A DNA stretch of 64,000 nt. Source: Vibrio sp. LaRot3. Its GTDB lineage: Bacteria; Pseudomonadota; Gammaproteobacteria; Enterobacterales; Vibrionaceae. The DNA is taken from assembly GCF_027587025.1 (NCBI RefSeq), contig NZ_JAPPTI010000008.1:1-64000 (forward strand), read 5' to 3'. This document shows positions 47,993 to 57,392 of this stretch, piece after piece (positions within the stretch are counted from its first letter, which is position 1; the number at the start of each line of letters is the position of its first letter). Made by a program: the position numbers and the translations under genes. The notes beneath the pieces are model-generated. The model ran no database searches. It saw only the letters and a list, made by a program, of their open reading frames with translations, and was not told the origin of the DNA.

Positions 47993-49600
47993 ATGTATAA
48001 CCAACATTTTGGATTCGTGGAACTACCCTTTTCGATAGTGCCCAACTCTCGTTTCCTGTACCTGAGTCAGCGTCATAAAGAAGCCATTTATCACCTCCAG
48101 TCTGGCTTAGGTGATGGCGGCGGTTTTGCGATGTTAAGTGGCGAAGTTGGTACAGGTAAAACCACGGTTGCGAAAGCCATGCTAAATGGGCTTGATGGGT
48201 CAACTCAAGCGGGTTTTATATTAAATCCTACTTTCTCAAATATAGAGCTACTAGAAGCGATCTGCGATGAATTTGGTGTTGATTATCAGCCTGACTCATC
48301 ATTAAAGCAGCTCAATAGTGCAATAAAGCACTTCTTACTCGACAGTTATGCAAATGGTAAACAAACCTTACTGTTGATCGACGAGGCGCAGCACCTCTCT
48401 GTTGATGTTCTAGAGCAGTTGAGATTGCTAACCAACTTAGAAACGGATCAGCATAAACTGCTTAAAGTCTTGCTTATTGGTCAGCCGGAACTGCAGCAAA
48501 AATTGCAAATGCCACAGCTTCGCCAGCTGGCGCAACGCATCACTGGGCGATACCACCTACTACCACTCGACGCTCAAGAAACGGCGAAATATATTCAATT
48601 TCGGGTTCAGTTAGTGGGTGGTAATGATGAGCTGTTTTCTACCAAAGCCGTTAAGTATATCGCAGAGCAAACTCAGGGCATTCCACGTTTAATTAACTTA
48701 GTGTGTGATGCGAGTTTGAAACGCGCTTACCAATTAGGTGAGGAAAAGCCAAGCTACCAATCGGTGGAGTTCGCTTGTGATGAAGTGATGAGCTTTCAAG
48801 CGTCATTTCAGCAGCCACAATTGCAGCGTCAGCAAAGACAAAGCCGTATCTCAACCTTGGCATCTGCTGGTGTTGGTTTATTGCTTGCCGCAGGCGTATG
48901 GTGGGGCGCACCGAGTTACTTGCAACAGCCGATATACAACTGGGTAGTCGCGCAAAATCCGGCGACACCAAATATCGAGATGATTAAACAAGTCTTTCCG
49001 CCTGAGTTAGAAAAGTTAGTACTCACTTCGAATCAGTTCGAATCTTCTTTGGCTGACCTTTATGCGTTGTGGGGTTATCAAGCCTCAAGAGTGGATAAGC
49101 TCTGTATTGATAACAATCAGTCGTTATTCCATTGCCAATCATTTCATGGCGGTTTAGCCGATGTAAAGCGACACAATCTACCGGCTGTGGTGACACTACA
49201 ATTGGATGAAAAAACGCGTTACGCGGTGTTAGACAGATTGGATGACACTCAAGTAGAGCTGGTTTTACAAGGTCAACGAGTCATCATTGCTACAGAATGG
49301 TTTGAGCACATGTGGCAAGGGGATTATCACCTAATCTGGCAGCGAGGTTGGTATCGACCGCTTGCGCCGGGGATGAATGGTTCAGAAGTCGCAAGCTTAG
49401 ATAGTTCACTATCTCAAGTATTGGAGCTTGCTCCTTCCAGTAGCTCACGCTATGGAGTAGAAGTGAAAGAAAAAGTAGAGCTTTTCCAGCGTTGGCAGGG
49501 ATTAAGCGTTGATGGCATCGCGGGTGCGGAAACCTTGCAAAGATTAGAGCTGTATAGTCAAACGGATGCGCCTAAGCTTCAATTCGAGGAGCGTAGCTAA
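47993..49600 (+). CDS. gspA: Type II secretion ATPase GspA/ExeA
   Basis: An inner membrane ATPase that, with GspB, helps place the GspD secretin through the peptidoglycan. From ATG 47993 it has 535 residues; the frame runs to a TTG at 47933 that overlaps the cca 5' end. Walker A GEVGTGKTT is at 50-58, Walker B LLLIDEAQ at 126-133, one membrane helix near 278-296 (ASAGVGLLLAAGVWWG), and a peptidoglycan-binding domain near 455-525 (VKEKVELFQRWQGLSVDGIA). The ATG overlaps the gspB start by one base. The main gsp operon is not in the window; gspAB standing alone next to cca is what I recall for V. cholerae. Confidence 0.92.
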   Translation: MYNQHFGFVELPFSIVPNSRFLYLSQRHKEAIYHLQSGLGDGGGFAMLSGEVGTGKTTVAKAMLNGLDGSTQAGFILNPTFSNIELLEAICDEFGVDYQPDSSLKQLNSAIKHFLLDSYANGKQTLLLIDEAQHLSVDVLEQLRLLTNLETDQHKLLKVLLIGQPELQQKLQMPQLRQLAQRITGRYHLLPLDAQETAKYIQFRVQLVGGNDELFSTKAVKYIAEQTQGIPRLINLVCDASLKRAYQLGEEKPSYQSVEFACDEVMSFQASFQQPQLQRQQRQSRISTLASAGVGLLLAAGVWWGAPSYLQQPIYNWVVAQNPATPNIEMIKQVFPPELEKLVLTSNQFESSLADLYALWGYQASRVDKLCIDNNQSLFHCQSFHGGLADVKRHNLPAVVTLQLDEKTRYAVLDRLDDTQVELVLQGQRVIIATEWFEHMWQGDYHLIWQRGWYRPLAPGMNGSEVASLDSSLSQVLELAPSSSSRYGVEVKEKVELFQRWQGLSVDGIAGAETLQRLELYSQTDAPKLQFEERS

Positions 49601-50379
49601 TGTCACAAACGTTGAAAGCACTACAAAGCTCTGAGCAAAGTTACAATAGCCACCAATCGAGCGCACCAATATCAATGGGTGCGTTACCGCAAAAGCGCTC
49701 GCCTATGGCTATTCATGTCACTTGGTTGCTCGTACCTGCTATCGTTGCGGGTGGATTGGCGATATACACTCAGTATCAACGTCAGTTAGCGGAGTGGCAG
49801 TTGGCCAATCAAGGCCAAGAAGTGACGGTTGAAGTGCCTGCTCCGGTCACTATCGAGCCTTATATCGGTGCGCAAACATTGGCATCAACAGAAGCCGAAC
49901 AGCCTTTTATTGAAGAGATTGCGGTCACACCAATCACCACATCAAAATCGGTGAAGCCAGCGCCTATATCCGATGCAACGCCGAAAATAAAAGTCTCTCA
50001 GAAGGCCTCACAAATTACGTCGCAACCTGAGGATGAACCGCTGTTAGATAATATTGATTTGTCAGAATTATCACCAGAAATTTTGCAACGAGTAGAAGCG
50101 GTGATGGCGGGTTCTAGTTCGGGTAATAACGCGAATATTGATGATTTATCGCAGTCAGCAGGCAAGTGGCGAGGTAAGTTACCTGCATTGAATTTCCAGA
50201 CTCATGTTTATACCACGAATGTGAATAAGCGCTGGGTGAAGATTAATGACGTAGAGTATAAGCAAGGCGAGTGGATTGCAGATGATCTCAAGTTGATGAC
50301 GATCGAGCCACAAGCGTGTGTGATTCGCTACAACAAGGATCTGATACGTGTTCCTGCACTGTATGAGTGGAACGGTTAA
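49600..50379 (+). CDS. gspB: Type II secretion assembly factor GspB/ExeB
   Basis: A 259-residue partner of GspA. One membrane segment (about 36-57, AIHVTWLLVPAIVAGGLAIY) follows a short cytoplasmic tail; a Pro/Thr-rich linker leads to the conserved C-terminal domain (about 190-259: LPALNFQTHVY, NKRWVKINDVEYKQG). Its ATG shares one base with the gspA stop, so the pair is coupled. A bidirectional terminator follows. Confidence 0.9.
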   Translation: MSQTLKALQSSEQSYNSHQSSAPISMGALPQKRSPMAIHVTWLLVPAIVAGGLAIYTQYQRQLAEWQLANQGQEVTVEVPAPVTIEPYIGAQTLASTEAEQPFIEEIAVTPITTSKSVKPAPISDATPKIKVSQKASQITSQPEDEPLLDNIDLSELSPEILQRVEAVMAGSSSGNNANIDDLSQSAGKWRGKLPALNFQTHVYTTNVNKRWVKINDVEYKQGEWIADDLKLMTIEPQACVIRYNKDLIRVPALYEWNG

Positions 50380-50408
50380 CTGAGTGCTTTGAGCTCGCTA
50401 GATATTAA

Positions 50409-50432
50409 AAAGGTCACCCATTGGTGACCTTT
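50409..50432. terminator. Bidirectional terminator, gspB / ygiM
   Basis: AAAGGTCACC-CATT-GGTGACCTTT lies between convergent gspB and ygiM. Confidence 0.85.
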
Positions 50433-50451
50433 CGTTTATTTGGTTTGACGA

Positions 50452-51063
50452 TTACGCCCAGCCTGATGGTGAACGTTTTCTACGCGGAATAATGTGCGGA
50501 AGAATCAAGCCAAGTAGTAGACCAATACCCGCGATACCACCTCCGTACATCAAGTACTTCATCAGTAGATCATCTTTTTGTGTATCAAGTTTCGCGCGTA
50601 GGTTACGAATTTCAGTTTGTGCTGCGGTTAGCTGCTTGCTGATCTCGCTATAGTTTTGCTCAAGTTCAGAGATTTGCTTATTACGAGTTTCAAGCGAGTC
50701 TACGAGACCATCTTTCTCTTTGTTCGCAATTTCGTTAGCGTTTTCTAATTTGTATTTTACTTCAGAAAGCTCTTTTTCAAGACGAGGAAGGCGCAGTGCC
50801 ATACTTTCTTGTGCAGTCACGAATCGAGAAGCAACCCAACCTTTGCGTCCCTTTTCATCGATAATTTGGCTGTAGCCAGTTTCTTTGTTGGTAGTAAGAA
50901 GGTTCACTTTGTCGCCAGCATTCACGCTGCCGATAATTTTGTACTGGTTCGAAGGGCCAGTGTGCATGTAGGTGAACAAATTATCAGAGATGTAGCGATC
51001 TTTAGCCATTGCAGCAGGGGCTGCAAGAACACATGCTAAGATCATAAAAACCAGTTTTTTCAC
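50452..51063 (-). CDS. ygiM: TIGR04211 SH3 domain protein (YgiM)
   Basis: Start chosen at GTG 51063, preceded by AAAGGATTTACC; ATG 51084 and a TTG at 51138 have poorer sites. The 203-residue product has a signal peptide (1-20, MKKLVFMILACVLAAPAAMA), a bacterial SH3 domain near 23-85 (MHTGPSNQYKIIGSVNAGDKV), a coiled coil near 95-165, and a C-terminal membrane anchor (MYGGGIAGIGLLLGLILP) ending in a basic RRKR tail. This is the architecture of E. coli YgiM, which also neighbours cca. It is probably an envelope protein; the exact role is unknown. Confidence 0.88.
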   Translation of the reverse strand: MKKLVFMILACVLAAPAAMAKDRYISDNLFTYMHTGPSNQYKIIGSVNAGDKVNLLTTNKETGYSQIIDEKGRKGWVASRFVTAQESMALRLPRLEKELSEVKYKLENANEIANKEKDGLVDSLETRNKQISELEQNYSEISKQLTAAQTEIRNLRAKLDTQKDDLLMKYLMYGGGIAGIGLLLGLILPHIIPRRKRSPSGWA

Positions 51064-51133
51064 GGTAAATCCTTTAACAGTCATCAAGCTTTCAGCTAGA
51101 GGGCAAATAGTATGAAGTTTCTTTAGACTGTGC

Positions 51134-51161
51134 AACAAAGAAGGGAGGCTGAGCCTCCCTT
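51134..51161 (-). terminator. Pit transporter terminator
   Basis: On the minus strand AAGGGAGGC-TCA-GCCTCCCTT is followed by CTTTGTT, 55 bases past the transporter stop and 70 bases before the ygiM start. Confidence 0.75.
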
Positions 51162-51215
51162 TCTGCGGTGTTGAGTCAATAATGACAGTGTTCTAACAAA
51201 ACACTGACCTATTGA

Positions 51216-52475
51216 TTAGGCGAATGAAGCTTGAATTGCGTAGAAGAACACAACCGCTAATAGCGCGCCCGCAGGTAACGTTACGATCCATGATGCAACG
51301 ATATTACGTACTACACCCAAGTTAAGTGCTGCAATACCACGTGCAAAACCTACACCTAGAACCGCACCAACAAGAGTTTGAGTTGTTGAGATTGGTAGAC
51401 CAGTACCTGAAGCTAATACAACCGTACATGCTGTTGCTAGCTGAGCAGCAAAGCCACGGCTAGGTGTTAGTTCAGTGATACCTGTACCAACGGTTGCCAT
51501 TACTTTATGACCAAGCGTTGCTAGACCAACTACGATACCAAAACCACCTAGAGGTAGAATCCACCAAGCAATCGTGCTCTTGCCTGTGATTTCACCCATG
51601 TGCTCCACAGTTGAAACAACTGCTGATAGTGGACCAATCGCGTTTGCTACGTCGTTTGAGCCGTGAGCAAATGCCATTGCACAAGCTGTGATAACCATAA
51701 GTACGCTGAAGATGCCTTCTACGCCAGCAAAGCTGTGGTCATCTTCACGTTCAGCAAATTTCTTCTGAATGTAGAGGTAACCACCAATCATGATAAGGCC
51801 AGAGAAACCTGCAGACCATAACCATGCTTCAGTGTTGCTTAAGTGAAGACCAACGTGCTTAAGACCTTTCTTAATGGTTACTAGAGCAATAACCATTGTC
51901 GTGATAAACATGTACACAGGTACAAAACGTTTAGCGTTGAATAGTGGCTTTTCAGTGTCGAAGATCAGACGCTGAGCACTAACAAAGATGACGTACGCAA
52001 AGAAACCAGAGATAACAGGCGTAATAATCCAGCTACCTACGATACCTTGAACACTAGCCCAATCGACTGCTTCTGTACCTACAGATACACACGCAAAACC
52101 GATGATCGCACCGATGATTGAGTGAGTAGTAGATACTGGCCAGCCCATGTAAGACGCAACTAATAGCCAAGTACCAGCAGCAAGTAGAGCTGACATCATA
52201 CCGTAAACAAGAACATCTGGCTGATGAGCGAACAGTGAAGTTTCAATTACACCTTTACGGATCGTATCGGTTACTTCGCCGCCGGCAAGATATGCACCAG
52301 CAAATTCAAAGATCATTGCGATAATGATCGCTTGTTTAACGGTTAGCGCTTTTGAGCCTACAGATGTGCCCATCGCATTGGCTACGTCATTCGCACCAAT
52401 ACCAATAGCCATCATAAAGCCAAAAATCGCAGCAACAATAATCAGGACAGTGCCGTAGTTCGCAAGGATATCCAT
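51216..52475 (-). CDS. pitA: PiT-family inorganic phosphate transporter
   Basis: A low-affinity phosphate (metal phosphate) symporter of the inner membrane. ATG 52475 gives 419 residues; the frame extends to a GTG at 52520 without a site. The internal duplication typical of the family is clear: IGANDVANAMGTSVGSKALT near 22-41 and AHGSNDVANAIGPLSAV near 270. About ten membrane helices are present. It follows a DUF47 gene, the usual Pit accessory protein, and the two are surely one operon. The symbol is by family resemblance only. Confidence 0.88.
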   Translation of the reverse strand: MDILANYGTVLIIVAAIFGFMMAIGIGANDVANAMGTSVGSKALTVKQAIIIAMIFEFAGAYLAGGEVTDTIRKGVIETSLFAHQPDVLVYGMMSALLAAGTWLLVASYMGWPVSTTHSIIGAIIGFACVSVGTEAVDWASVQGIVGSWIITPVISGFFAYVIFVSAQRLIFDTEKPLFNAKRFVPVYMFITTMVIALVTIKKGLKHVGLHLSNTEAWLWSAGFSGLIMIGGYLYIQKKFAEREDDHSFAGVEGIFSVLMVITACAMAFAHGSNDVANAIGPLSAVVSTVEHMGEITGKSTIAWWILPLGGFGIVVGLATLGHKVMATVGTGITELTPSRGFAAQLATACTVVLASGTGLPISTTQTLVGAVLGVGFARGIAALNLGVVRNIVASWIVTLPAGALLAVVFFYAIQASFA

Positions 52476-52605
52476 CGTAATACCTAGTTGTTGATAACAA
52501 GCGGAGCAAAAATTAGACACGAAAAAGCCCCGTTAGCGTAGAAATATTCATCGCCTATATGGGGTGTGTCGAAAAATGCTCTTCGTTATTGAGTTAACTT
52601 ATCGT

Positions 52606-53292
52606 TTATGAGCGAGATAGCAATAATTCCAATCGAGCGCCAACACGTTGTGCTTGATCGGCAATACCGCCTACCCATTCTAAAATTTTGTACAGGAACA
52701 TCACATCGATAGGATTAAGATCTTGTTCGATTAGCATTAGCTGCTGACGAAGTTCAATCTGCATCGCATCGGTGTCGTCTTCAATCATGTCCAATTGATT
52801 AATCATCTCTGCAACCAGAGTGACTTCACGGCCTTTAAATCCAGTTTCCAACAATTCATCTAGCTCGTTGATCACTTTTTGCGCTTGGTCTGCTGCATCT
52901 AAACAACGTTTCAAGTAAGCAATAAAGTTCTCTTGTAGAGGAGCTGGGATAGTTAGCTGGCGGCCATAAACACGACCTGCGATATCTTTAGCAAGGTTTG
53001 CTAGTTTGTCTTGTTGCGTTAGTAGTTCAAGCATATCGCTACGATCTACTGGCATAAACAAACCGCGAGGAAGTTTTAGACGAATTTCGCGCTTTAAAAC
53101 GTCGGCCTCTTTCTCAAGGTGAGAAATTTGTGCACGAATTTCAGATGCTTTTTCCCAATCGCCTTGTGAGATCACTTCAAAGAAGTTCACAAGGTGAGAA
53201 CAACATTCGTTCACGCACACGACGTGGCGTTGCAAAGGCTTAATAGGGGACTTTGCAAATAACCCCATGATTGTATTTACTGGCATGGTCAT
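52606..53292 (-). CDS. DUF47 (PhoU-like) Pit accessory protein
   Basis: A 228-residue all-helical protein of the TIGR00153/DUF47 family, distantly related to PhoU. Seen are long amphipathic helices with AQISHLEKEADVLKREIRLKL and acidic pairs (MIEDDTDAMQ) that could bind metal. The ATG at 53292 has AGGTTGA five bases upstream. It lies 130 bases upstream of the phosphate transporter, and family members are thought to modulate Pit transport. Confidence 0.88.
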   Translation of the reverse strand: MTMPVNTIMGLFAKSPIKPLQRHVVCVNECCSHLVNFFEVISQGDWEKASEIRAQISHLEKEADVLKREIRLKLPRGLFMPVDRSDMLELLTQQDKLANLAKDIAGRVYGRQLTIPAPLQENFIAYLKRCLDAADQAQKVINELDELLETGFKGREVTLVAEMINQLDMIEDDTDAMQIELRQQLMLIEQDLNPIDVMFLYKILEWVGGIADQAQRVGARLELLLSRS

Positions 53293-53491
53293 TCAACCTA
53301 ATTAATATAACCTATAAATAACATACACCGATTTGAGGTGAAATGTTGAACGATGGCTATAAAGGCGCGCATGTTAACCCATTAAATCTCTCTTTAAAAC
53401 TGTTTTAGATCATCATTGGGGCGATATTTCTCTCTTGCCGAGTGAGAAATTAGGCAATATCCTGTTCGTATCTGCTTTTAAAGGTATAACT

Positions 53492-55009
53492 ATGGAAACC
53501 GAGATAGAACTGAAGTTTTTCGTTTCTCCTGATTTTTCAGAAACTTTACGTAACAAAATATCAGAAACAAAGGTACTTCAGCACAGTTGTCGTGAATTGG
53601 GTAACACCTACTTTGACACATCTGATAACTGGTTAAGACAGCACGATATTGGCTTGAGAATTCGCCGTTTCGACGATGTATTCGTACAAACGGTGAAAAC
53701 AGCAGGACGTGTTGTAGCAGGGCTGCACCAAAGACCAGAATACAATGCAGAACATAACAGCAACGACCCAGATTTAACTTTGCATCCGCAAGACATTTGG
53801 CCAAACGGTAAAGATGTCGCGACACTGCAATCTGAGTTGTTCCCTCTATTCTCAACCAACTTCACTCGTGAACAGTGGCTACTGGGTATGCCGGATGGCA
53901 GTCAAATAGAAGTGGCTTTCGACCAAGGTGAAGTGATTTCCGGCGACCTGCGTGATGATATTTGCGAAGTAGAGCTAGAGCTTAAGTCGGGTCAAACCGA
54001 TGCTTTGTTCACCTTAGCTCGTATGCTCAGCGATAATGGCGGCATGCGCTTAGGCAACTTAAGCAAAGCGGCTCGTGGCTATCGCCTCGCGATGGGTTAT
54101 ACCGGTGATGAGGTGCGCGCTTTAGAGCTGGTGAATACCGATAAGCATGACAACGTCGAATCTTGCCTGATTAACTCGCTTGAGCACGCGTTGTCTCATT
54201 GGCATTACCATGAGCAAATCTACTCAGAGCGTGAATCGATTGAAGCTCTGCATGAAATTAAGAACTCGATTAGCTTTATTCGCCAAACCTTAACCATTTA
54301 TGGCGGCATTGTGCCGCGCAAAGCGAGCGCGTTAATTCGCCAAGAGCTGAAATGGTTAGAACAAGATCTCGAGTGGATTAAGCAATACGATTACCTAGAA
54401 GACTTGCTTGAAGATAAGGGCCACGCACTGCGTAAACTTGATGCGCGTAAGTTCTTGGTTGCTGAGCTATCTGAGATGCAGCAGCAACTGCCTTCGCGCG
54501 AAGATACGCTCGCTCAGTTTAATTCAGCTCGCTACACCGCACTGCTGCTCGACTTGAGTCGTTGGATTTTAACTCGCGGCTGGCAGCCGTTTTTGGACGA
54601 CAAATCACGCCAAAAGATGGCGCTAGGCATTGAGCATTTCTCAGTACGTCAGCTAGAGCGTACTTGGAACGAACTGATTGATGCTTTCCCGCCAGAGAAG
54701 ATTTTATCTCGCCAAGAGTATATTGATCAGCAATACCGTTTGATGCGTAACCTTTACACTGGGGTTGGTTTTGCAAGCTTATACGATGCAGACGAGCGCA
54801 ATAGCTTCCGTCTTCCTTGGGCCGATTTGTTACAAGGAATAGATGATTTACTCATTCTGAAAGTGCTTGAGCCTTTGGTTGAAAAATTAGAAGGTGAAGA
54901 GCGTGAGCAATTGGAGCGTTGGTTAACTCGTCAAGAGACCTCGATTCTGCATGCGATGGAACAAACTCGTATTATGAGTATTGAGGCTGAGCCATACTGG
55001 CAAGAGTAA
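53492..55009 (+). CDS. ygiF: Inorganic triphosphatase, CYTH-CHAD protein (YgiF)
   Basis: The ATG at 53492 has AAAGG eight bases upstream and gives 505 residues; an upstream TTG at 53435 is unlikely. The N-terminal CYTH domain (1 to about 200) begins METEIELKFF with the ExExK metal and triphosphate motif, and continues with QTVKTAGRVVAGLHQRPEY. The C-terminal CHAD domain (about 215-500) is helical with conserved His such as ALSHWHYHEQIY and LHEIKNSISFIRQTL, thought to bind polyphosphate. E. coli YgiF hydrolyses tripolyphosphate and precedes glnE; here two genes intervene. Proximity to the phosphate transporter fits phosphate metabolism. Confidence 0.93.
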   Translation: METEIELKFFVSPDFSETLRNKISETKVLQHSCRELGNTYFDTSDNWLRQHDIGLRIRRFDDVFVQTVKTAGRVVAGLHQRPEYNAEHNSNDPDLTLHPQDIWPNGKDVATLQSELFPLFSTNFTREQWLLGMPDGSQIEVAFDQGEVISGDLRDDICEVELELKSGQTDALFTLARMLSDNGGMRLGNLSKAARGYRLAMGYTGDEVRALELVNTDKHDNVESCLINSLEHALSHWHYHEQIYSERESIEALHEIKNSISFIRQTLTIYGGIVPRKASALIRQELKWLEQDLEWIKQYDYLEDLLEDKGHALRKLDARKFLVAELSEMQQQLPSREDTLAQFNSARYTALLLDLSRWILTRGWQPFLDDKSRQKMALGIEHFSVRQLERTWNELIDAFPPEKILSRQEYIDQQYRLMRNLYTGVGFASLYDADERNSFRLPWADLLQGIDDLLILKVLEPLVEKLEGEEREQLERWLTRQETSILHAMEQTRIMSIEAEPYWQE

Positions 55010-55028
55010 CTGTCATCAGAACAAAGAA

Positions 55029-55056
55029 AAAGGAGAGCTATTGCTCTCCTTTGTTG
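55029..55056. terminator. Terminator, ygiF / channel gene
   Basis: AAAGGAGAGC-TATT-GCTCTCCTTT followed by GTTGTTTT on the plus strand. It overlaps the last codons of the convergent channel gene. Confidence 0.85.
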
Positions 55057-55832
55057 TTTTGGTCTGATAGTTTCTCTAGGTCTCTATTCATCTTACTTTC
55101 TAACGTCTCCAGTCGGCTTAGCAGCTTTTGTTGCTGTTCGAGCATTTCCGTCATCTGCTTCTCTTTTTCCGCTGCTAACAGACTTTGCCTCTTGGTCGGT
55201 GAGGTAATAATTGAAGTGATTAAGCCTGAGATCATACCGAACAAGCCCACACCGCAGATGATTAACGCAGACGCTAATATTTTACCGCCTTTGGTCACAG
55301 GGTAGTGATCACCATAGCCGACGGTAGATATCGTCACTAACGCCCACCACAACGCTTCACCCCCTGTCTTGATGTTGGCATCAGGAGAGTGCCCCTCAAT
55401 AAACAGTATTGAGCTAGAGCCGAGCGTCATCAGAACCACTAGTAACAATAAAATAGAGGCAACAGTTGTCTCTTTGCGGTTGGTAAACAGTTGATGAACA
55501 AAGCCCCGAGTGGAGCGAATGACTAAAATTACACGCAGAATATGAAATATGCGCGCAAAGCGTAAAGGTTCGATCATGGGCACACTTGCAACGAAGTCTA
55601 TCCAGTGTCTTTTCATAAATTGCATTCGATCTGCGGAGCGGATCAAATCAATCAATAGTTGTAGAAGGAAAATGCTACAGATGAGAAAGTCGAGGCCGAT
55701 AAGAACCTGACGAGTTTCTGGACTGATTGGCAGGAACAATAAGCCCGAGATCACAAATAGCGCCATAAAAGACAGAATAAGTGACAATAAGCTCATCGGC
55801 TTGGTGTCGTCTTTGGTATCATTTCTTTTCAT
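55038..55832 (-). CDS. Voltage-gated-type potassium channel
   Basis: A 264-residue inner membrane protein with about six membrane helices. The K+ selectivity filter TVGYGD is at 170-175 between two helices (about 124-146 and 184-209). A preceding helix, 91-110, has Arg at 91, 94, 100, 106 and 109, like a voltage-sensor S4. The last 45 residues (about 218-262) form a charged coiled coil that may set the tetramer. ATG 55832 is the only good start. Family is Kv/ion_trans_2; physiological role unknown. It is convergent with ygiF and divergent from the chemoreceptor gene. Confidence 0.87.
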   Translation of the reverse strand: MKRNDTKDDTKPMSLLSLILSFMALFVISGLLFLPISPETRQVLIGLDFLICSIFLLQLLIDLIRSADRMQFMKRHWIDFVASVPMIEPLRFARIFHILRVILVIRSTRGFVHQLFTNRKETTVASILLLLVVLMTLGSSSILFIEGHSPDANIKTGGEALWWALVTISTVGYGDHYPVTKGGKILASALIICGVGLFGMISGLITSIITSPTKRQSLLAAEKEKQMTEMLEQQQKLLSRLETLESKMNRDLEKLSDQNNKGEQ

Positions 55833-55951
55833 ACGAGGCTCAAAATAAATCCATGTACTTGCTATCTAATTACATTTACTAGCACTAAAGTACCCAAAGA
55901 GTCCACTTAAGATAGAACTCTTATAACCCTGACTTTAGCGGAGAACGGACA

Positions 55952-57208
55952 ATGACGACAATGGCTTTTAAGCCTTGGGAGCGAGTGGTAACGGACATTC
56001 GACTGGTTCCTAAGATGGCGTTGCTAATGGTGTTCAGTACCTTACTGATCGTCGGCAAGCAATTATGGGACGCGAATACGTTTTACGAATCACTACTACT
56101 TGCGACAGATAGTGCCGAGGTTGCTCAAACGCATTATGAAGCTTACCTAATGCAAGTAGTTTGGCAAACCATCGTATTGATCGGTATTTTTGTCGTCATT
56201 CTGTTGTTCGCTGCGCGCATTATGTTGCGTCAGACGGGCTATTTGAATCAAGCAATTAAGCAAATGGCAAGCGGTGACTTGTCTTCTCCGATTAACCTGC
56301 AATGTAAAGATGAGTACGGTGATGTAGCGCGTGAGCTTGAGAAAACACGTTCTCGTTTACAAGAGCTGATCAAGATGCAGGTAAGTTCGTCACAAGAGCT
56401 TGCTGGCCTAACTGAGATCATGACATTGAGTATGTCTGAGACCAAAGAATCTGCGCAGGAAGAGTTCAACGAAATTGACCAACTTGCGACCGCAATGAGT
56501 GAGATGACTTCTACGGTTCAAACGGTTGCTGATCATGCGCAAAACGCTTCGTCACTCACTGAGAACGCTTCAGGTCAGGCGGCAACAGGTCAACGCTTCG
56601 TTCAAGACACCGTGGGTAAGATTAGCGAGCTGTCGCAAGATATCGCAGCGTCTGCTCAAGCAGTAAACCAAGTTGAAGAAAGCGTCGACTCTATCGGCAG
56701 CGTTGTTGGTACTATCCAAGGCATTTCAGAGCAAACTAACTTACTTGCATTGAACGCCGCGATTGAAGCAGCACGTGCTGGTGAAGCGGGTCGTGGCTTT
56801 GCGGTTGTAGCGGATGAGGTTCGTAACCTTGCACAACGCACTCAACAAGCAACAGTAGAAATTCAAGAAATGATCACTCAACTTCAATCAAGCGCAAATT
56901 CAGCGGTTGAGCTAATGGAGAAGAGTGTGGTTGAAGCGGCCGAAGGCGTAGAGCTAGTGACCAACGCGGGTAGCGAGCTTGATGGTATCGTAACGCAAGT
57001 AAATCAAATTAATGATATGAACTTCCAAATTGCTACAGCAGCAGGCCAACAAAGCAGTGTTGCAGAAGAAATGAATCAGAACCTAACCAACGTACGTGAG
57101 CTGGTTGAAGCATCAGTAACCGTGGTTAGTGAGCTATTAGAGACCTCTGAAATCATGCAGCAAAACGCTGAAGAGCTAGATAAGAAGATCACATCGTTCA
57201 AGGTGTAA
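55952..57208 (+). CDS. Methyl-accepting chemotaxis protein
   Basis: A 418-residue chemoreceptor with two membrane helices (about 22-36 and 69-90) separated by only some 32 residues, so no room for a periplasmic ligand domain. HAMP follows at about 90-145, then the MCP signalling coiled coil whose hairpin tip reads [19 protein letters not shown] and [18 protein letters not shown]. The C-terminus lacks an obvious CheR-binding pentapeptide. It might sense the membrane, its potential, or work through partner proteins. Start ATG 55952 has AGCGGAGAACGG upstream. Confidence 0.93.
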   Translation: MTTMAFKPWERVVTDIRLVPKMALLMVFSTLLIVGKQLWDANTFYESLLLATDSAEVAQTHYEAYLMQVVWQTIVLIGIFVVILLFAARIMLRQTGYLNQAIKQMASGDLSSPINLQCKDEYGDVARELEKTRSRLQELIKMQVSSSQELAGLTEIMTLSMSETKESAQEEFNEIDQLATAMSEMTSTVQTVADHAQNASSLTENASGQAATGQRFVQDTVGKISELSQDIAASAQAVNQVEESVDSIGSVVGTIQGISEQTNLLALNAAIEAARAGEAGRGFAVVADEVRNLAQRTQQATVEIQEMITQLQSSANSAVELMEKSVVEAAEGVELVTNAGSELDGIVTQVNQINDMNFQIATAAGQQSSVAEEMNQNLTNVRELVEASVTVVSELLETSEIMQQNAEELDKKITSFKV

Positions 57209-57250
57209 CTTTAATTTTCGCTCATTTTCACTTCACATAGTGACTCAATA

Positions 57251-57284
57251 AACGCCTGCTACTAAATAGCAGGCGTTTTTTATT
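57251..57284 (+). terminator. Chemoreceptor gene terminator
   Basis: AACGCCTGCTA-5 bases-TAGCAGGCGTT followed by TTTTTA, 43 bases after the stop. Confidence 0.92.
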
Positions 57285-57392
57285 GGATAAAATCTGTTAT
57301 AAAAGACAGTAAATCAGCACCCTATCTAAGCTGCGATACAATATACTGCTTATGCTCCGCAAGCATATTAAGGCTCTCATCAAGGAAGAACT

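Noticed and set aside
52500..52605. CCCC...GGGG repeat with a T tail between the DUF47 gene and the Pit transporter as a terminator
   Set aside because: The paired arms are only four bases long and far apart, so a stable hairpin is doubtful.
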